The notes beneath the pieces are model-generated. The model had not been told where the DNA came from, did not search any database, and saw only the letters and a list, made by a program, of their open reading frames with translations. A stretch of 64,000 nt of DNA, from NCBI RefSeq assembly GCF_002005105.1, contig NZ_MSCV01000005.1, forward strand, positions 124,001 through 188,000, written 5' to 3'. The DNA is from Methylocaldum sp. 14B (lineage in GTDB: Bacteria > Pseudomonadota > Gammaproteobacteria > Methylococcales > Methylococcaceae). Positions 10,825-19,168 of the stretch are shown here, in pieces. Numbering within the stretch: position 1 is the first letter of the stretch; each line of letters begins with the position of its first letter. The position numbers were made by a program, and so were the translations under genes.

Positions 10825-12147
10825 TCAATGCAGCTTGATCTTCGGCCTCAATCTCCGCCGGAAGAATCCCGAGACCATCAGCATGCTGACCCGGATCGGT
10901 CCGAATAGCGCCAGTTGGTGCATCTTGTAGAGCGAAAGGTAAACCAGCCGGGCTATCAGGCCCTCAATCATCACCGTGCCCATCAGATTGCCCATCAGAT
11001 TGCCGACGGTGCTGTATTTGCCGAGCGATACCAGCGAGCCGTAGTCCTTGTATCGGTAGGTGAGCATGGACTTGCCCTCCAGTTTTCGACGGAGATTCTT
11101 CAGGACGAGGGTGGCTTGCTGATGGGCGGATTGGGCGCGTGGCGGAACGGTGGAGTTTTTTTCCGGCCAAGGGCAGGCGGCGCAGTCGCCGATGGCGAAG
11201 ATGTCGTCGTCGACGGTGGTTTGCAGGGTGGGGCGGACCACGACCTGGTTGATCCGGTTGGTTTCGAGATCCGCGATGGTCTTGAGAAAATCGGGTGCTT
11301 TGACGCCGGCAGCCCAGACTTTCAGCGCCGCCGGGATGAATCGGCCGCTTTGGGTCTTCATGCCGTTCTTGGTAACTTCCACCACACGCTCGCCGAGATG
11401 GACCTGAATGCCGAGTTTTTCCAGCTGTTTGAGCGTGGATTTGGAGAGGCGCTCGGGCAGTTCCGGGAGCAATCGGTCGGCGGCCTCGATGATGTGAATC
11501 TGGAGGTCGGACGGCTTCACGTTATCGAGCCCGTAGGCGCTCAATAGCCGTGTGGCCTGATGAAGCTGGGCGGACAGCTCGATGCCCGTGGCGCCTCCGC
11601 CGACGATGGCGACGTCCAATTGACCGGTTTCCTTGACGCCTCCGGTGGCGTGGGCGTGGAAATACGCTTCCAGCAGCCGGTTTTGGAACTGTTCCGCCTG
11701 GTCGGTGGTATCCAGGAACAGGCAATGTTCGGCCACGCCGGTGATGCCGAAATCGTTGCAGATGCTGCCCACGGCGATGACCAGCATGTCGTAGGGATGG
11801 GTGCGGGGCGGCATGATTTCTTCGCCCTTTTCGTTCACCATCGCCGCCAGATGGACTTGTTTGTTGGTGCGATCGAGACCGTCCATGCGGCCCAATACGT
11901 ACCGGAAACCGTTGCTGCTCGCCTGGGCTAGATAATCCAGTTCGTCGTCGTGGGAATCCAGGGTGCCGGCGGCCACTTCGTGCAGCAGCGGTTTCCAGAT
12001 GTGAGTGCGGCTGCAATCGATCAGCGTGATATCGGCCTTCTTCCGGCCAAGGCTCTTGCCGAGCTGCGTAACCAGTTCCAGACCGCCGGCGCCGCCGCCG
12101 ACCACCACGATCCTGGGCCGGTTTTCACTTGTTTTAGATTCGCTCAT
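10825..12147 (-). CDS. ndh: Type 2 NADH:quinone oxidoreductase (NDH-2)
   Basis: 440 residues, normal for the non-proton-pumping NADH dehydrogenase, a membrane-peripheral flavoprotein passing electrons from NADH to quinone. The FAD-binding motif is near the N terminus (VVVGGGAGGLELVTQLG, about 14-30), followed by DCSRTHIWKPLLHEVAAGT, a family signature. The second Rossmann motif VAIVGGGATGIELSAQL binds NADH (about 175-191), and AIGDCAACPW is the C-terminal FAD contact. The C-terminal end is basic and hydrophobic (MLMVSGFFRRRLRPKIKLH), fitting membrane association. An AGAGG ribosome site precedes the ATG. Confidence 0.92.
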   Translation of the reverse strand: MSESKTSENRPRIVVVGGGAGGLELVTQLGKSLGRKKADITLIDCSRTHIWKPLLHEVAAGTLDSHDDELDYLAQASSNGFRYVLGRMDGLDRTNKQVHLAAMVNEKGEEIMPPRTHPYDMLVIAVGSICNDFGITGVAEHCLFLDTTDQAEQFQNRLLEAYFHAHATGGVKETGQLDVAIVGGGATGIELSAQLHQATRLLSAYGLDNVKPSDLQIHIIEAADRLLPELPERLSKSTLKQLEKLGIQVHLGERVVEVTKNGMKTQSGRFIPAALKVWAAGVKAPDFLKTIADLETNRINQVVVRPTLQTTVDDDIFAIGDCAACPWPEKNSTVPPRAQSAHQQATLVLKNLRRKLEGKSMLTYRYKDYGSLVSLGKYSTVGNLMGNLMGTVMIEGLIARLVYLSLYKMHQLALFGPIRVSMLMVSGFFRRRLRPKIKLH

Positions 12148-12713
12148 ATCCTCTCCCCCCTTTTTTAATAGATGACTGATCTAAGACTGGAATAAGCCGG
12201 TCTTGCCCCCTTGAAAGGGCGGTACCCGTTCCCGGCATTTTCGCGTCTTGCCGAAAATGTGATGCTTATCCCGTGCGTAATTCTTTTCCGGTGCTTTGCT
12301 TGGTATAAGCATCCGTCTGAAGCGGCGTTGATGGGACGGCTGCGTAAATCCGCTGAAACAATCGATGAGTCTACGCTGTTATCGATGGCGAATTGATCGG
12401 TATGCCAAAACCGCTAGTCCAAACTGTGATAGCGGAAAAATGCGACATCGAGCGCCTCCCGAATATTCGCTGAAGCCGGCTCCCCCGGCCCGCTGGCGGT
12501 CCGGATTGAGTCGCGCCGATGACGGATTACCGTGAGATGTTCGGCCGCTGCGGATTCTGCCACAGCCGAAGGTCCGATGTCTTTAATCCGGTGTGCGTCG
12601 AGGAACGCGGTGGATGTTCGTCTTAGCCCTTGCTAATATTCGAGCATAGGATTTGGTTATCGGTTGGCTGAAGAACTAGCGATGAGTCGGTTTGTCTTAC
12701 GGACGTTAATCAG
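12148..12713. other. 566-bp divergent intergenic region, no gene seen
   Basis: Lies between the starts of ndh (leftward) and the diguanylate cyclase (rightward), so it should hold both promoters. I see no convincing coding frame, RNA gene or known repeat; the short open frame near 12211-12396 has no recognisable features. Confidence 0.5.
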
Positions 12714-14057
12714 ATGTGTGCCCCACAGGATTTTGTGCTGAATTCCGAGTTTCCAAATCCCATTCCCGATTGGAGCGACCAAATTCCTGTTCCGCTCGTT
12801 ACTATTCGACTGGCCGATCAAAAGCTGCTTTTTCTCAATCGCCCGGCTCGCGAACTTTTCGGCGATACCGTCAAACCCGGACTCGATGCGTCGGTGCTGT
12901 TCGACGACCCTAATGCTCTGCGGCAGTTGCTCGAATCGGTGTGCTCTGACAACAAGACGGTCCGTTCGGAGGCGCTTCTTAAGAACGCGTCGAACAAACA
13001 CCATAAGTATTCGATCGACGCAAGCGCGGCCGAACTGGACGGCGAGCCTATCGCCGTGTTGTCCTTGATCGATGTGCCCGCCTATATACCCCAGCCGGAA
13101 GAAGCCGAGTTTCGTTCCAACATCGCTTTGTGGCGGGGGGTGTTCGACCAGGCGGCCGTCGGGATCGCTTTGTTGGATACGAATTTTCGGTTTATCGAGG
13201 TGAATCGGCGTTGGTTGGAACTGTTCGGATACACCGCCGACGAAATGAGCGCGTTATCTCCGAGCGATCTCATTTCCTCGGAAGACAGTTTCGTATCGCG
13301 CGAACGAGCCGAGGCGCTTTTGGGCGGTGAAGTCGACCAATACCGGGGAGAGAAGCGTTTGGTCCGAAAGGACGGAAGCGTATTCTGGGGCGATTTGTCC
13401 GCGAGCATGCTGCGGGACGGGAAAGATACGGTATCCGTGATTTTAACTTTTCTGATCGACATTACCGATCGCAAGCTGGCGGAAGATAAATTGCAGGCCA
13501 GCAACGAGCGGCTCGAAGCGCAATTGGCCGAGAACCGGATATTGCAGGAAAAACTGAGAGATTTGGCGGTACGCGATCCGCTGACGTCGCTGTTCAACCG
13601 GCGGTACATGGAAGAGACCCTGAGGCGCGAGTTGTCACGATCGGCCCGGGAAGATCAGCCGCTCAGTCTGGTCATGATCGACATCGACCATTTCAAGCAA
13701 CTCAACGACACTTATGGTCATCCGGCGGGGGATCTGGTCCTGAAGGAACTGGCAGCACTGTTGCTGCGCCACCTGCGCAGCGAGGACATCGTCTGCCGCT
13801 TCGGCGGCGAGGAATTCGTGGCCATTCTGCCGGGCGCTCCGTTGTTGACGGCGGCTCAGCGAGCCGAATCCTGGCGTTTGGCGTTTCAGGAATTACACAT
13901 CGTTTATGAAGACCAAGTATTAACCAGCACGCTCTCGATGGGGATCGCGGAATATCCTCGTCATGGCGCGACCAGCGAGGACCTTCTGTTCCAGGCCGAT
14001 AGTGCGATGTACATGGCCAAGCGTGCGGGAGGCAATCGGGTGATGGTCTGGGGTTGA
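12714..14057 (+). CDS. PAS-GGDEF diguanylate cyclase
   Basis: 447 residues, no membrane segment, so probably cytosolic. An N-terminal PAS-like region (about 18-125) is followed by a clear PAS/PAC (about 135-260, FDQAAVGIALLDTNFRFIEV), a short coiled coil (about 262-287) and a GGDEF domain starting DPLTSLFNRRYMEE. The active-site motif is GGEEF near 364-368, the allowed variant, so synthesis of cyclic di-GMP from GTP is expected. RSED five residues before it matches the RxxD inhibitory site, implying product feedback. The input signal is unknown. Confidence 0.93.
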   Translation: MCAPQDFVLNSEFPNPIPDWSDQIPVPLVTIRLADQKLLFLNRPARELFGDTVKPGLDASVLFDDPNALRQLLESVCSDNKTVRSEALLKNASNKHHKYSIDASAAELDGEPIAVLSLIDVPAYIPQPEEAEFRSNIALWRGVFDQAAVGIALLDTNFRFIEVNRRWLELFGYTADEMSALSPSDLISSEDSFVSRERAEALLGGEVDQYRGEKRLVRKDGSVFWGDLSASMLRDGKDTVSVILTFLIDITDRKLAEDKLQASNERLEAQLAENRILQEKLRDLAVRDPLTSLFNRRYMEETLRRELSRSAREDQPLSLVMIDIDHFKQLNDTYGHPAGDLVLKELAALLLRHLRSEDIVCRFGGEEFVAILPGAPLLTAAQRAESWRLAFQELHIVYEDQVLTSTLSMGIAEYPRHGATSEDLLFQADSAMYMAKRAGGNRVMVWG

Positions 14058-14123
14058 GTAGTCTTTGGCGCTGGTGCGCCGTTTGCTTGTCTTGCTCGAC
14101 CTTGTGTGTTTATACGGATTTTC

Positions 14124-16295
14124 ATGAAGCATTCTCTGTCTCGCTCTGATATCTCTTCTCACGCTATCGATGACTTGGAGGCGCGGCTGATGGCTGCTGC
14201 CGGCGGGGCCGAACGCGGCAAGATCGCCGAGGCCCTGAACCTCGCCCGCAGGGCGCGGGATCAAGATACGATCGTCAGGCCGCGCGGCATCGACGTCGCG
14301 GATATTCTCCTCGGGATCAAGGCCGATGGGCTCACGCTGCAGGTTGCGCTGCTGAGCGATCCTTATCTCCGCGATACGCTCAAGGAAGCCGACATCAAGG
14401 CCCAATTCGGGGAGACCGTCGCCGATTTGGTGCAGAAGGTCAATTGGCTCAACACCTTCGACGAATACCGTCCGACCGAAATCAAGGAGCCCGCCCAGGC
14501 GGAACTCTTGCGCCGCATGCTTTTATCGGTGGTCAACGACGTGCGTGCGGTGCTGGTCAAGCTCGCCTATCGTCTCCAGCGCTTGCGGCTGCTCAAGAAT
14601 CAGGACGGCGAGTTGCGCCAAAGGATCGCCATGGAAACCCTGGACGTGTTCGCGCCCCTGGCGAACCGGCTGGGCGTGGGGCAGCTCAAGTGGGAGCTGG
14701 AGGATCTCGCTTTTCGCTATCTAAACCCCGACAAATACCGCGATCTTGCCAACCAGTTGGCGACCAACCGCGCCACGCGGGAAGCTTTCGTCGGTCAATT
14801 CATCGAGATACTGCGGCAGGAATTGGAAGCGAACCATATCCACGCCAAGGTTTACGGCCGTCCCAAGCACATCTACAGCATTTATCGGAAGACGCAGCGC
14901 AAGGAGCTGGACCTGGAGGAGCTGTATGACCTGCACGCCGTAAGGGTCATCGTCGACGATGTTGCGACCTGCTATGCGGTGCTCGGTCTGGTGCACGGCC
15001 GCTGGCTCCACGTTCCCAAGGAGTTCGACGATTACATCGCCAACCCCAAGGAAAACGGCTATCAATCGCTGCACACGGTGGTGATCGGACCCGAAGGCCG
15101 GCCGGTCGAAGTTCAGATTCGCACCCAGGCCATGCACGATTTCGCCGAATACGGTGTCGCGGCTCACTGGCGATATAAGGAAGGCGGCAAGCAGGACGCG
15201 GTTCTCGATCGCAGCATCAATGCCCTGCGCCGCCTGCTGGAAAGCAGGGACGACGATCAGTCGATGCTGGAGGATTTCCGCGCCGAACTGTTCGAGGACC
15301 AGATCTTCGTGCTGACGCCGAAAGGGCAGGTGGTCCGGTTAAGTAAAGGAGCGACGCCGCTGGATTTCGCCTATCACATCCACACCGAGGTGGGGCACCG
15401 CTGCCGCGGCGCGAAGGTCAACGGACGTATCGTGCCGTTGACCTATTCGCTCAAGTCCGGCGAAAAGGTCGAAATTCTCACCGCCAAGCACGGCGGTCCG
15501 AGCCTCGGGTGGCTGGATCCGCACTTGGGTTATGTCAGGACGGGCCACGCGCGTACCAAGATCCGCCAATGGTTCAAGCAGCAGGATCATGAAAAGCATC
15601 TTCGCGCCGGGAAATCCATTCTGGACCGGGAGCGGCAGAAGCTGGGCATCAAGGAAGTCGATCTGGACGAGCTGGCACGGCATTTCCATTTGCCGCGCGG
15701 GGACGATCTGCTGCTGGCCGTCGGCCGCGCCGACATCGCTCCGGCCCAACTGGCCAATGCCTTGAAGCTTCCGGAATGGCAGCCGAAGGTTCCGGCGGCT
15801 CCCCCGGCGAAAAAACCCTTGCCGCCGGCGACGGGCAAGGCATCGGAAGAGGTGACCATCCAGGGAGTCCGCAACCTTCTGACCTATTTCGCCCATTGCT
15901 GCGAGCCCAAGCCCGGCGATCGGATCATCGGTTATGTAACGGTGGGCAAGGGCGTCGCCATCCATCGCCAGGATTGCGACAACATCATTCAGTTGCCGCC
16001 CCGCAAGATGAGCCGTCTGATCGACGTGGCCTGGGGTACGGAGCCGGAAGCGTTCCCGGTGGAGCTCGAAGTCAAGGCGCTGGATCGAAAGGGGCTGCTC
16101 AAGGACATCACCCATATTCTGGCGCACGAACATATCAATATCGTGCGCACCCACAGCGAGACCAACGGGGACGATCAGTCGGTCGTCATGAGGATCACGG
16201 CCGAGGTATCGGACCCCGGACAGCTCAGCTCGGTGCTGGACAAGATCGGCCAGGTGCACAACGTGTTCAGCGCCAGGCGCTTGCAGCACGGGTGA
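14124..16295 (+). CDS. relA: GTP pyrophosphokinase RelA, synthetase-only type
   Basis: 723 residues from the ATG at 14124; an in-frame GTG at 14106 is the alternative. The N-terminal region aligns with the RelA/SpoT hydrolase domain, but the catalytic HD pair is absent (LLSDPYLRDT where HDxxED is expected), so hydrolase activity should be lost. The synthetase domain has RPKHIYSIYRK and the EFDDYIANPKENGYQSLHT segment; the ExDD form is typical of monofunctional RelA rather than RxKD of Rel/SpoT. TGS (DQIFVLTPKGQVVRL), a zinc-finger-type region (YFAHCCEPKPGD) and a C-terminal ACT domain follow. Role: (p)ppGpp synthesis on starved ribosomes. Confidence 0.93.
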   Translation: MKHSLSRSDISSHAIDDLEARLMAAAGGAERGKIAEALNLARRARDQDTIVRPRGIDVADILLGIKADGLTLQVALLSDPYLRDTLKEADIKAQFGETVADLVQKVNWLNTFDEYRPTEIKEPAQAELLRRMLLSVVNDVRAVLVKLAYRLQRLRLLKNQDGELRQRIAMETLDVFAPLANRLGVGQLKWELEDLAFRYLNPDKYRDLANQLATNRATREAFVGQFIEILRQELEANHIHAKVYGRPKHIYSIYRKTQRKELDLEELYDLHAVRVIVDDVATCYAVLGLVHGRWLHVPKEFDDYIANPKENGYQSLHTVVIGPEGRPVEVQIRTQAMHDFAEYGVAAHWRYKEGGKQDAVLDRSINALRRLLESRDDDQSMLEDFRAELFEDQIFVLTPKGQVVRLSKGATPLDFAYHIHTEVGHRCRGAKVNGRIVPLTYSLKSGEKVEILTAKHGGPSLGWLDPHLGYVRTGHARTKIRQWFKQQDHEKHLRAGKSILDRERQKLGIKEVDLDELARHFHLPRGDDLLLAVGRADIAPAQLANALKLPEWQPKVPAAPPAKKPLPPATGKASEEVTIQGVRNLLTYFAHCCEPKPGDRIIGYVTVGKGVAIHRQDCDNIIQLPPRKMSRLIDVAWGTEPEAFPVELEVKALDRKGLLKDITHILAHEHINIVRTHSETNGDDQSVVMRITAEVSDPGQLSSVLDKIGQVHNVFSARRLQHG

Positions 16296-16299
16296 GGGG

Positions 16300-16630
16300 T
16301 TGTGATTTCTTTTCGCATTAGTCGCTTTGGTAAAAGGTGCCGCTGATCGCGGCGACTGCTTTGGAGCGGGTCTCGCCCCGCTGGCGAGTTACTTTTCTTT
16401 GCTTGCCCAAAGAAAAGTAACCCAAAGAAAGGGCACCCGGATGGCGCGCTGATCCTGCGCTTCGCCGCCTTGATCCGGGGGCGACAAAAGGCACGTCCGT
16501 GTGCCTTTGTCGCCGCACGCGATCCCTCGCGTGCCCCTTCGGGCGGTTCCGACTCAAGCCGGCGATGCTCGGGCGCGCCATAACGGGAAAAAAACAGAAG
16601 ACCGAAATGTTCTATACGTAATACGTAGTC
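16300..16630. repeat. Dispersed repeat block with 13-bp stem hairpin (16388-16421)
   Basis: GTTACTTTTCTTT pairs with AAAGAAAAGTAAC across an 8-nt loop. It is followed by CCAAAGAAAGGGCACCC and a second palindromic part. This sequence type is a frequent dispersed repeat in beta- and gammaproteobacteria and often yields a spurious small protein on the minus strand. No gene is supported here. Confidence 0.7.
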
Positions 16631-16633
16631 TCC

Positions 16634-18025
16634 TTAGTGTTGCCCCCATCGGTCGATCATTGCGCCAAGCCAGCCCCGGGAATAGGCCAAACCGTGATAG
16701 ATCGCCAACGCCAGACGCGCCCAGCGGATGTAGAGCCCCGGCCGCCGGATCAAACGGGCGAACCGGAATACCGGATGGCTCCAGGCCGTGATCAGGCTGC
16801 GAAACCGGTAAATCAGTTTTCTTCGGGCGGATAGGCCTCGGGAATCCGGCGGTACACGCTTGCTCGGCTTCACGCCGGGACGCCGCCAACTCAGTCGATA
16901 GGCGAGACCCTCCCGGCGCTGCCGAAAACCCGCGGCCTGGGTTTGTTCGACGAACCGGGCGTCGACCGGCGTCAGGTGCAGCCGGCCTTGTTCGAACCCG
17001 GTCGTCACGAGCCGTTCCATTTCCGGCGAGCGGACGATGACCACATTCGTGCCGCGCCCGTCGGATGAATAAGGTTCCACCCAGGCATCGCCGAAGGCGA
17101 TGTCGGCCGTTTCCGCGACCACGTCGTCGCAGGCGTTGCAGGCCGAGTTCTGAAAAAAACCGGCGCCCCAGTCGCCGTCCGCCAGATGCCACCAGTCCTT
17201 CTGTACCACTTGCCCGTTCCTGAGCGTCAATTGAGCGGTGTACCAGTTCGCCGGACGATCGGGATCTTTGCGGCGGAATTCGACACCTTGAACGTCGTCT
17301 ACCGGGACACCCATTTGCCAGGCGAAGCTTTCCACGAAACGGGCACTCTTCATGTGGCCGCAGAAAAGGCCCAGAGTGAACCGAATGCGTTCGCGAAACA
17401 CGGGATCATAGCGGCGGAGGAGTTGTACCGCCTTGATGAAACAGGGGACTCCGACCACGGCATAGCGTCCCGGATTCGCTCGGATGATTCCGAGCACGTC
17501 CGATAATTCCACCGGATAATAGCGCGACTTCGCGCCAGCCAGGATTTCGTCCTCGGTGCGCGAGATCCGATAACGGAAGAACAGCCCGTCGCGCTTCGGG
17601 TCCGTGGCCGCGACATGCGCCGCGCCGTCGATCCGGCCGGTACGCAGCAGTTCCGCCAAAACCCAGCTGACCATGCCGCCCGAGCTTCCACGCTCGCGGA
17701 ACTCCTTTTCGGCCACGTAACCCACGTGGGCGGTTCGAAAACGTCCCACGGCGGAATCGTGCCGGCCGGCATCCGGAAAAAGCTGCTCGGCCAGCTCGTT
17801 CTCGTCCCTTGCACCAGGCGAAAACGGGCAGATTCGCGCGAACTCCGAGGATCTGCGATGCAGCCATTCGGGAGACCCTGTCGGCTTATATTGCCCGTAC
17901 CGGTCCAGTTCCATCCGCGAGGCGAAGGCATTCGCCCGTGCCACGCAACTGCCGCAGCCGATGCAGAGATCAGAACTCACGATGTCCCGCGGACTGAAGG
18001 TCTGTCGATCGGCTGGGGTCGGCAT
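16634..18025 (-). CDS. FrhB-like coenzyme F420 hydrogenase/dehydrogenase beta-subunit family protein
   Basis: 463 residues. The N terminus has a ferredoxin-like cluster CIGCGSCVARANAFASRM (about 21-38); the middle contains REFRERGSSGGMVSWVLAE and VVGVPCFIKAVQLLRR, typical of the FrhB/FdhB C-terminal domain. A further CNAC lies before VAETADIAFGDAW. In bacteria such proteins often occur in polysaccharide loci beside pyruvyl transferases, where the exact redox reaction is unproven. Here the start is 3 bp after the pyruvyl-transferase-like gene, supporting one operon and a shared surface-glycan role. Confidence 0.85.
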   Translation of the reverse strand: MPTPADRQTFSPRDIVSSDLCIGCGSCVARANAFASRMELDRYGQYKPTGSPEWLHRRSSEFARICPFSPGARDENELAEQLFPDAGRHDSAVGRFRTAHVGYVAEKEFRERGSSGGMVSWVLAELLRTGRIDGAAHVAATDPKRDGLFFRYRISRTEDEILAGAKSRYYPVELSDVLGIIRANPGRYAVVGVPCFIKAVQLLRRYDPVFRERIRFTLGLFCGHMKSARFVESFAWQMGVPVDDVQGVEFRRKDPDRPANWYTAQLTLRNGQVVQKDWWHLADGDWGAGFFQNSACNACDDVVAETADIAFGDAWVEPYSSDGRGTNVVIVRSPEMERLVTTGFEQGRLHLTPVDARFVEQTQAAGFRQRREGLAYRLSWRRPGVKPSKRVPPDSRGLSARRKLIYRFRSLITAWSHPVFRFARLIRRPGLYIRWARLALAIYHGLAYSRGWLGAMIDRWGQH

Positions 18026-18028
18026 CGG

Positions 18029-19099
18029 TCAATCCAATGCGTGATCGAGAAAGTCGTTCGACTGTCGACGGAGCCGATCGACCCGGTCGAGTATCCGGGA
18101 ATCCAACGGTTCGCTCAGGCAGACGTCGTAGGTGGTCGCCGTCGTATCTTCCGATAGTAGACGCTTTTCTCCGCCGATCATGGCCATCAAGTTTTCGATC
18201 TTGGTGGACCGGTACGGGGAGCGCTCGGAGACGAAAGGTTTGGCATAGCGGAGGGCAAAAATACAGCCGTGGAAGAAGTTGGTCGCTACCGCTTCCGCAC
18301 GGGCCATGGCATGGGCGAAATCCTGCGGACCGGCGGTGATCCATTGCTGATCGGCCCAGTCGTTCCGATAGCCCAGGCTGACCATCGGATAGCCGTGCGA
18401 TCTGGCCCAGCGCCTAACATTTCGGCCGAATGCCTCGGAGAAATTGTGCCCATAGACCGCTACGAAAGGCCGATCCGGCCCGCGCCAGATTCCTTCCGGT
18501 CTCGGCATGAACTGAAGACAGGGGTCGAGCACCAATTCCGGTTCGAAGCCGAGCGCGTTTTGAATAATGGCGCGGGAGTTGTCGTCGCGAACCGAAATCG
18601 CCTCGAACCTGCGCAGTCGATCCGCCCAAGCCGGTTCGAGTTCTTGCGAAGCGTCGTAATTGCCGAAACTGGCGCCATAGGAAACCAGCCGTGCCCCGAT
18701 GCCGGCGCCGAAGAACAGTGGACATCCGCCATACCAGGGGTGTCTCAGATTCCACACTTCGTCGCTGCCGACGATCACCCGATCGAAGCTTTCCAGATTG
18801 CTCGCATGTTCGAGGTTGAAGCGCGGCGAACGCGGCAGCTTGGAAATGGCACGGAGAAACTTGAGGAGCTTCAAGCCGTAGAGCAGGTAGTCCATGCTTG
18901 GAACCGACGTCGGCAGGACAGGGCGGAGTGCGCACGTCCATTCGGCGCGTTTGATCCGCCAGGCATCGTGATCCAGGATCACGGCCTCGTGCCCGCGCGA
19001 GCGTAGTTCCTCCACCAGGCAACGCGCTTGCCAGTAGCTGCCGTAATTGATGCAGCGGTGAAAGGTCAGGATTCCCATCCTTGGCTTAGGATTCCCCAT
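18029..19099 (-). CDS. Polysaccharide pyruvyl transferase family protein
   Basis: 356 residues. Family features are visible: MGILTFHRCINYGSYWQARC near the N terminus, VIVGSDEVWNLRHPWYGGCP in the middle (compare GSDQxW of the family), and FFHGCIFALRYAKPFVSE near the C terminus (compare HGxIFA). These enzymes transfer pyruvate from phosphoenolpyruvate to sugars as ketals on exopolysaccharide or lipid carriers. It is the first gene of a leftward pair with the FrhB-like gene. The second methionine (about 19078) is an alternative start closer to the domain. Confidence 0.88.
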   Translation of the reverse strand: MGNPKPRMGILTFHRCINYGSYWQARCLVEELRSRGHEAVILDHDAWRIKRAEWTCALRPVLPTSVPSMDYLLYGLKLLKFLRAISKLPRSPRFNLEHASNLESFDRVIVGSDEVWNLRHPWYGGCPLFFGAGIGARLVSYGASFGNYDASQELEPAWADRLRRFEAISVRDDNSRAIIQNALGFEPELVLDPCLQFMPRPEGIWRGPDRPFVAVYGHNFSEAFGRNVRRWARSHGYPMVSLGYRNDWADQQWITAGPQDFAHAMARAEAVATNFFHGCIFALRYAKPFVSERSPYRSTKIENLMAMIGGEKRLLSEDTTATTYDVCLSEPLDSRILDRVDRLRRQSNDFLDHALD

Positions 19100-19168
19100 A
19101 GCGTTCCGTTCCTGCTTTAACGATTAGATGGCGCGCGAAAAGCGACGTGCGGCACGGTCCAAGAAAAT

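Noticed and set aside
16318-16581. Small protein gene on the minus strand (contains FSLGKQRKVT)
   Set aside because: It is encoded by a common dispersed repeat with a 13-bp stem, and such frames are frequent false annotations.
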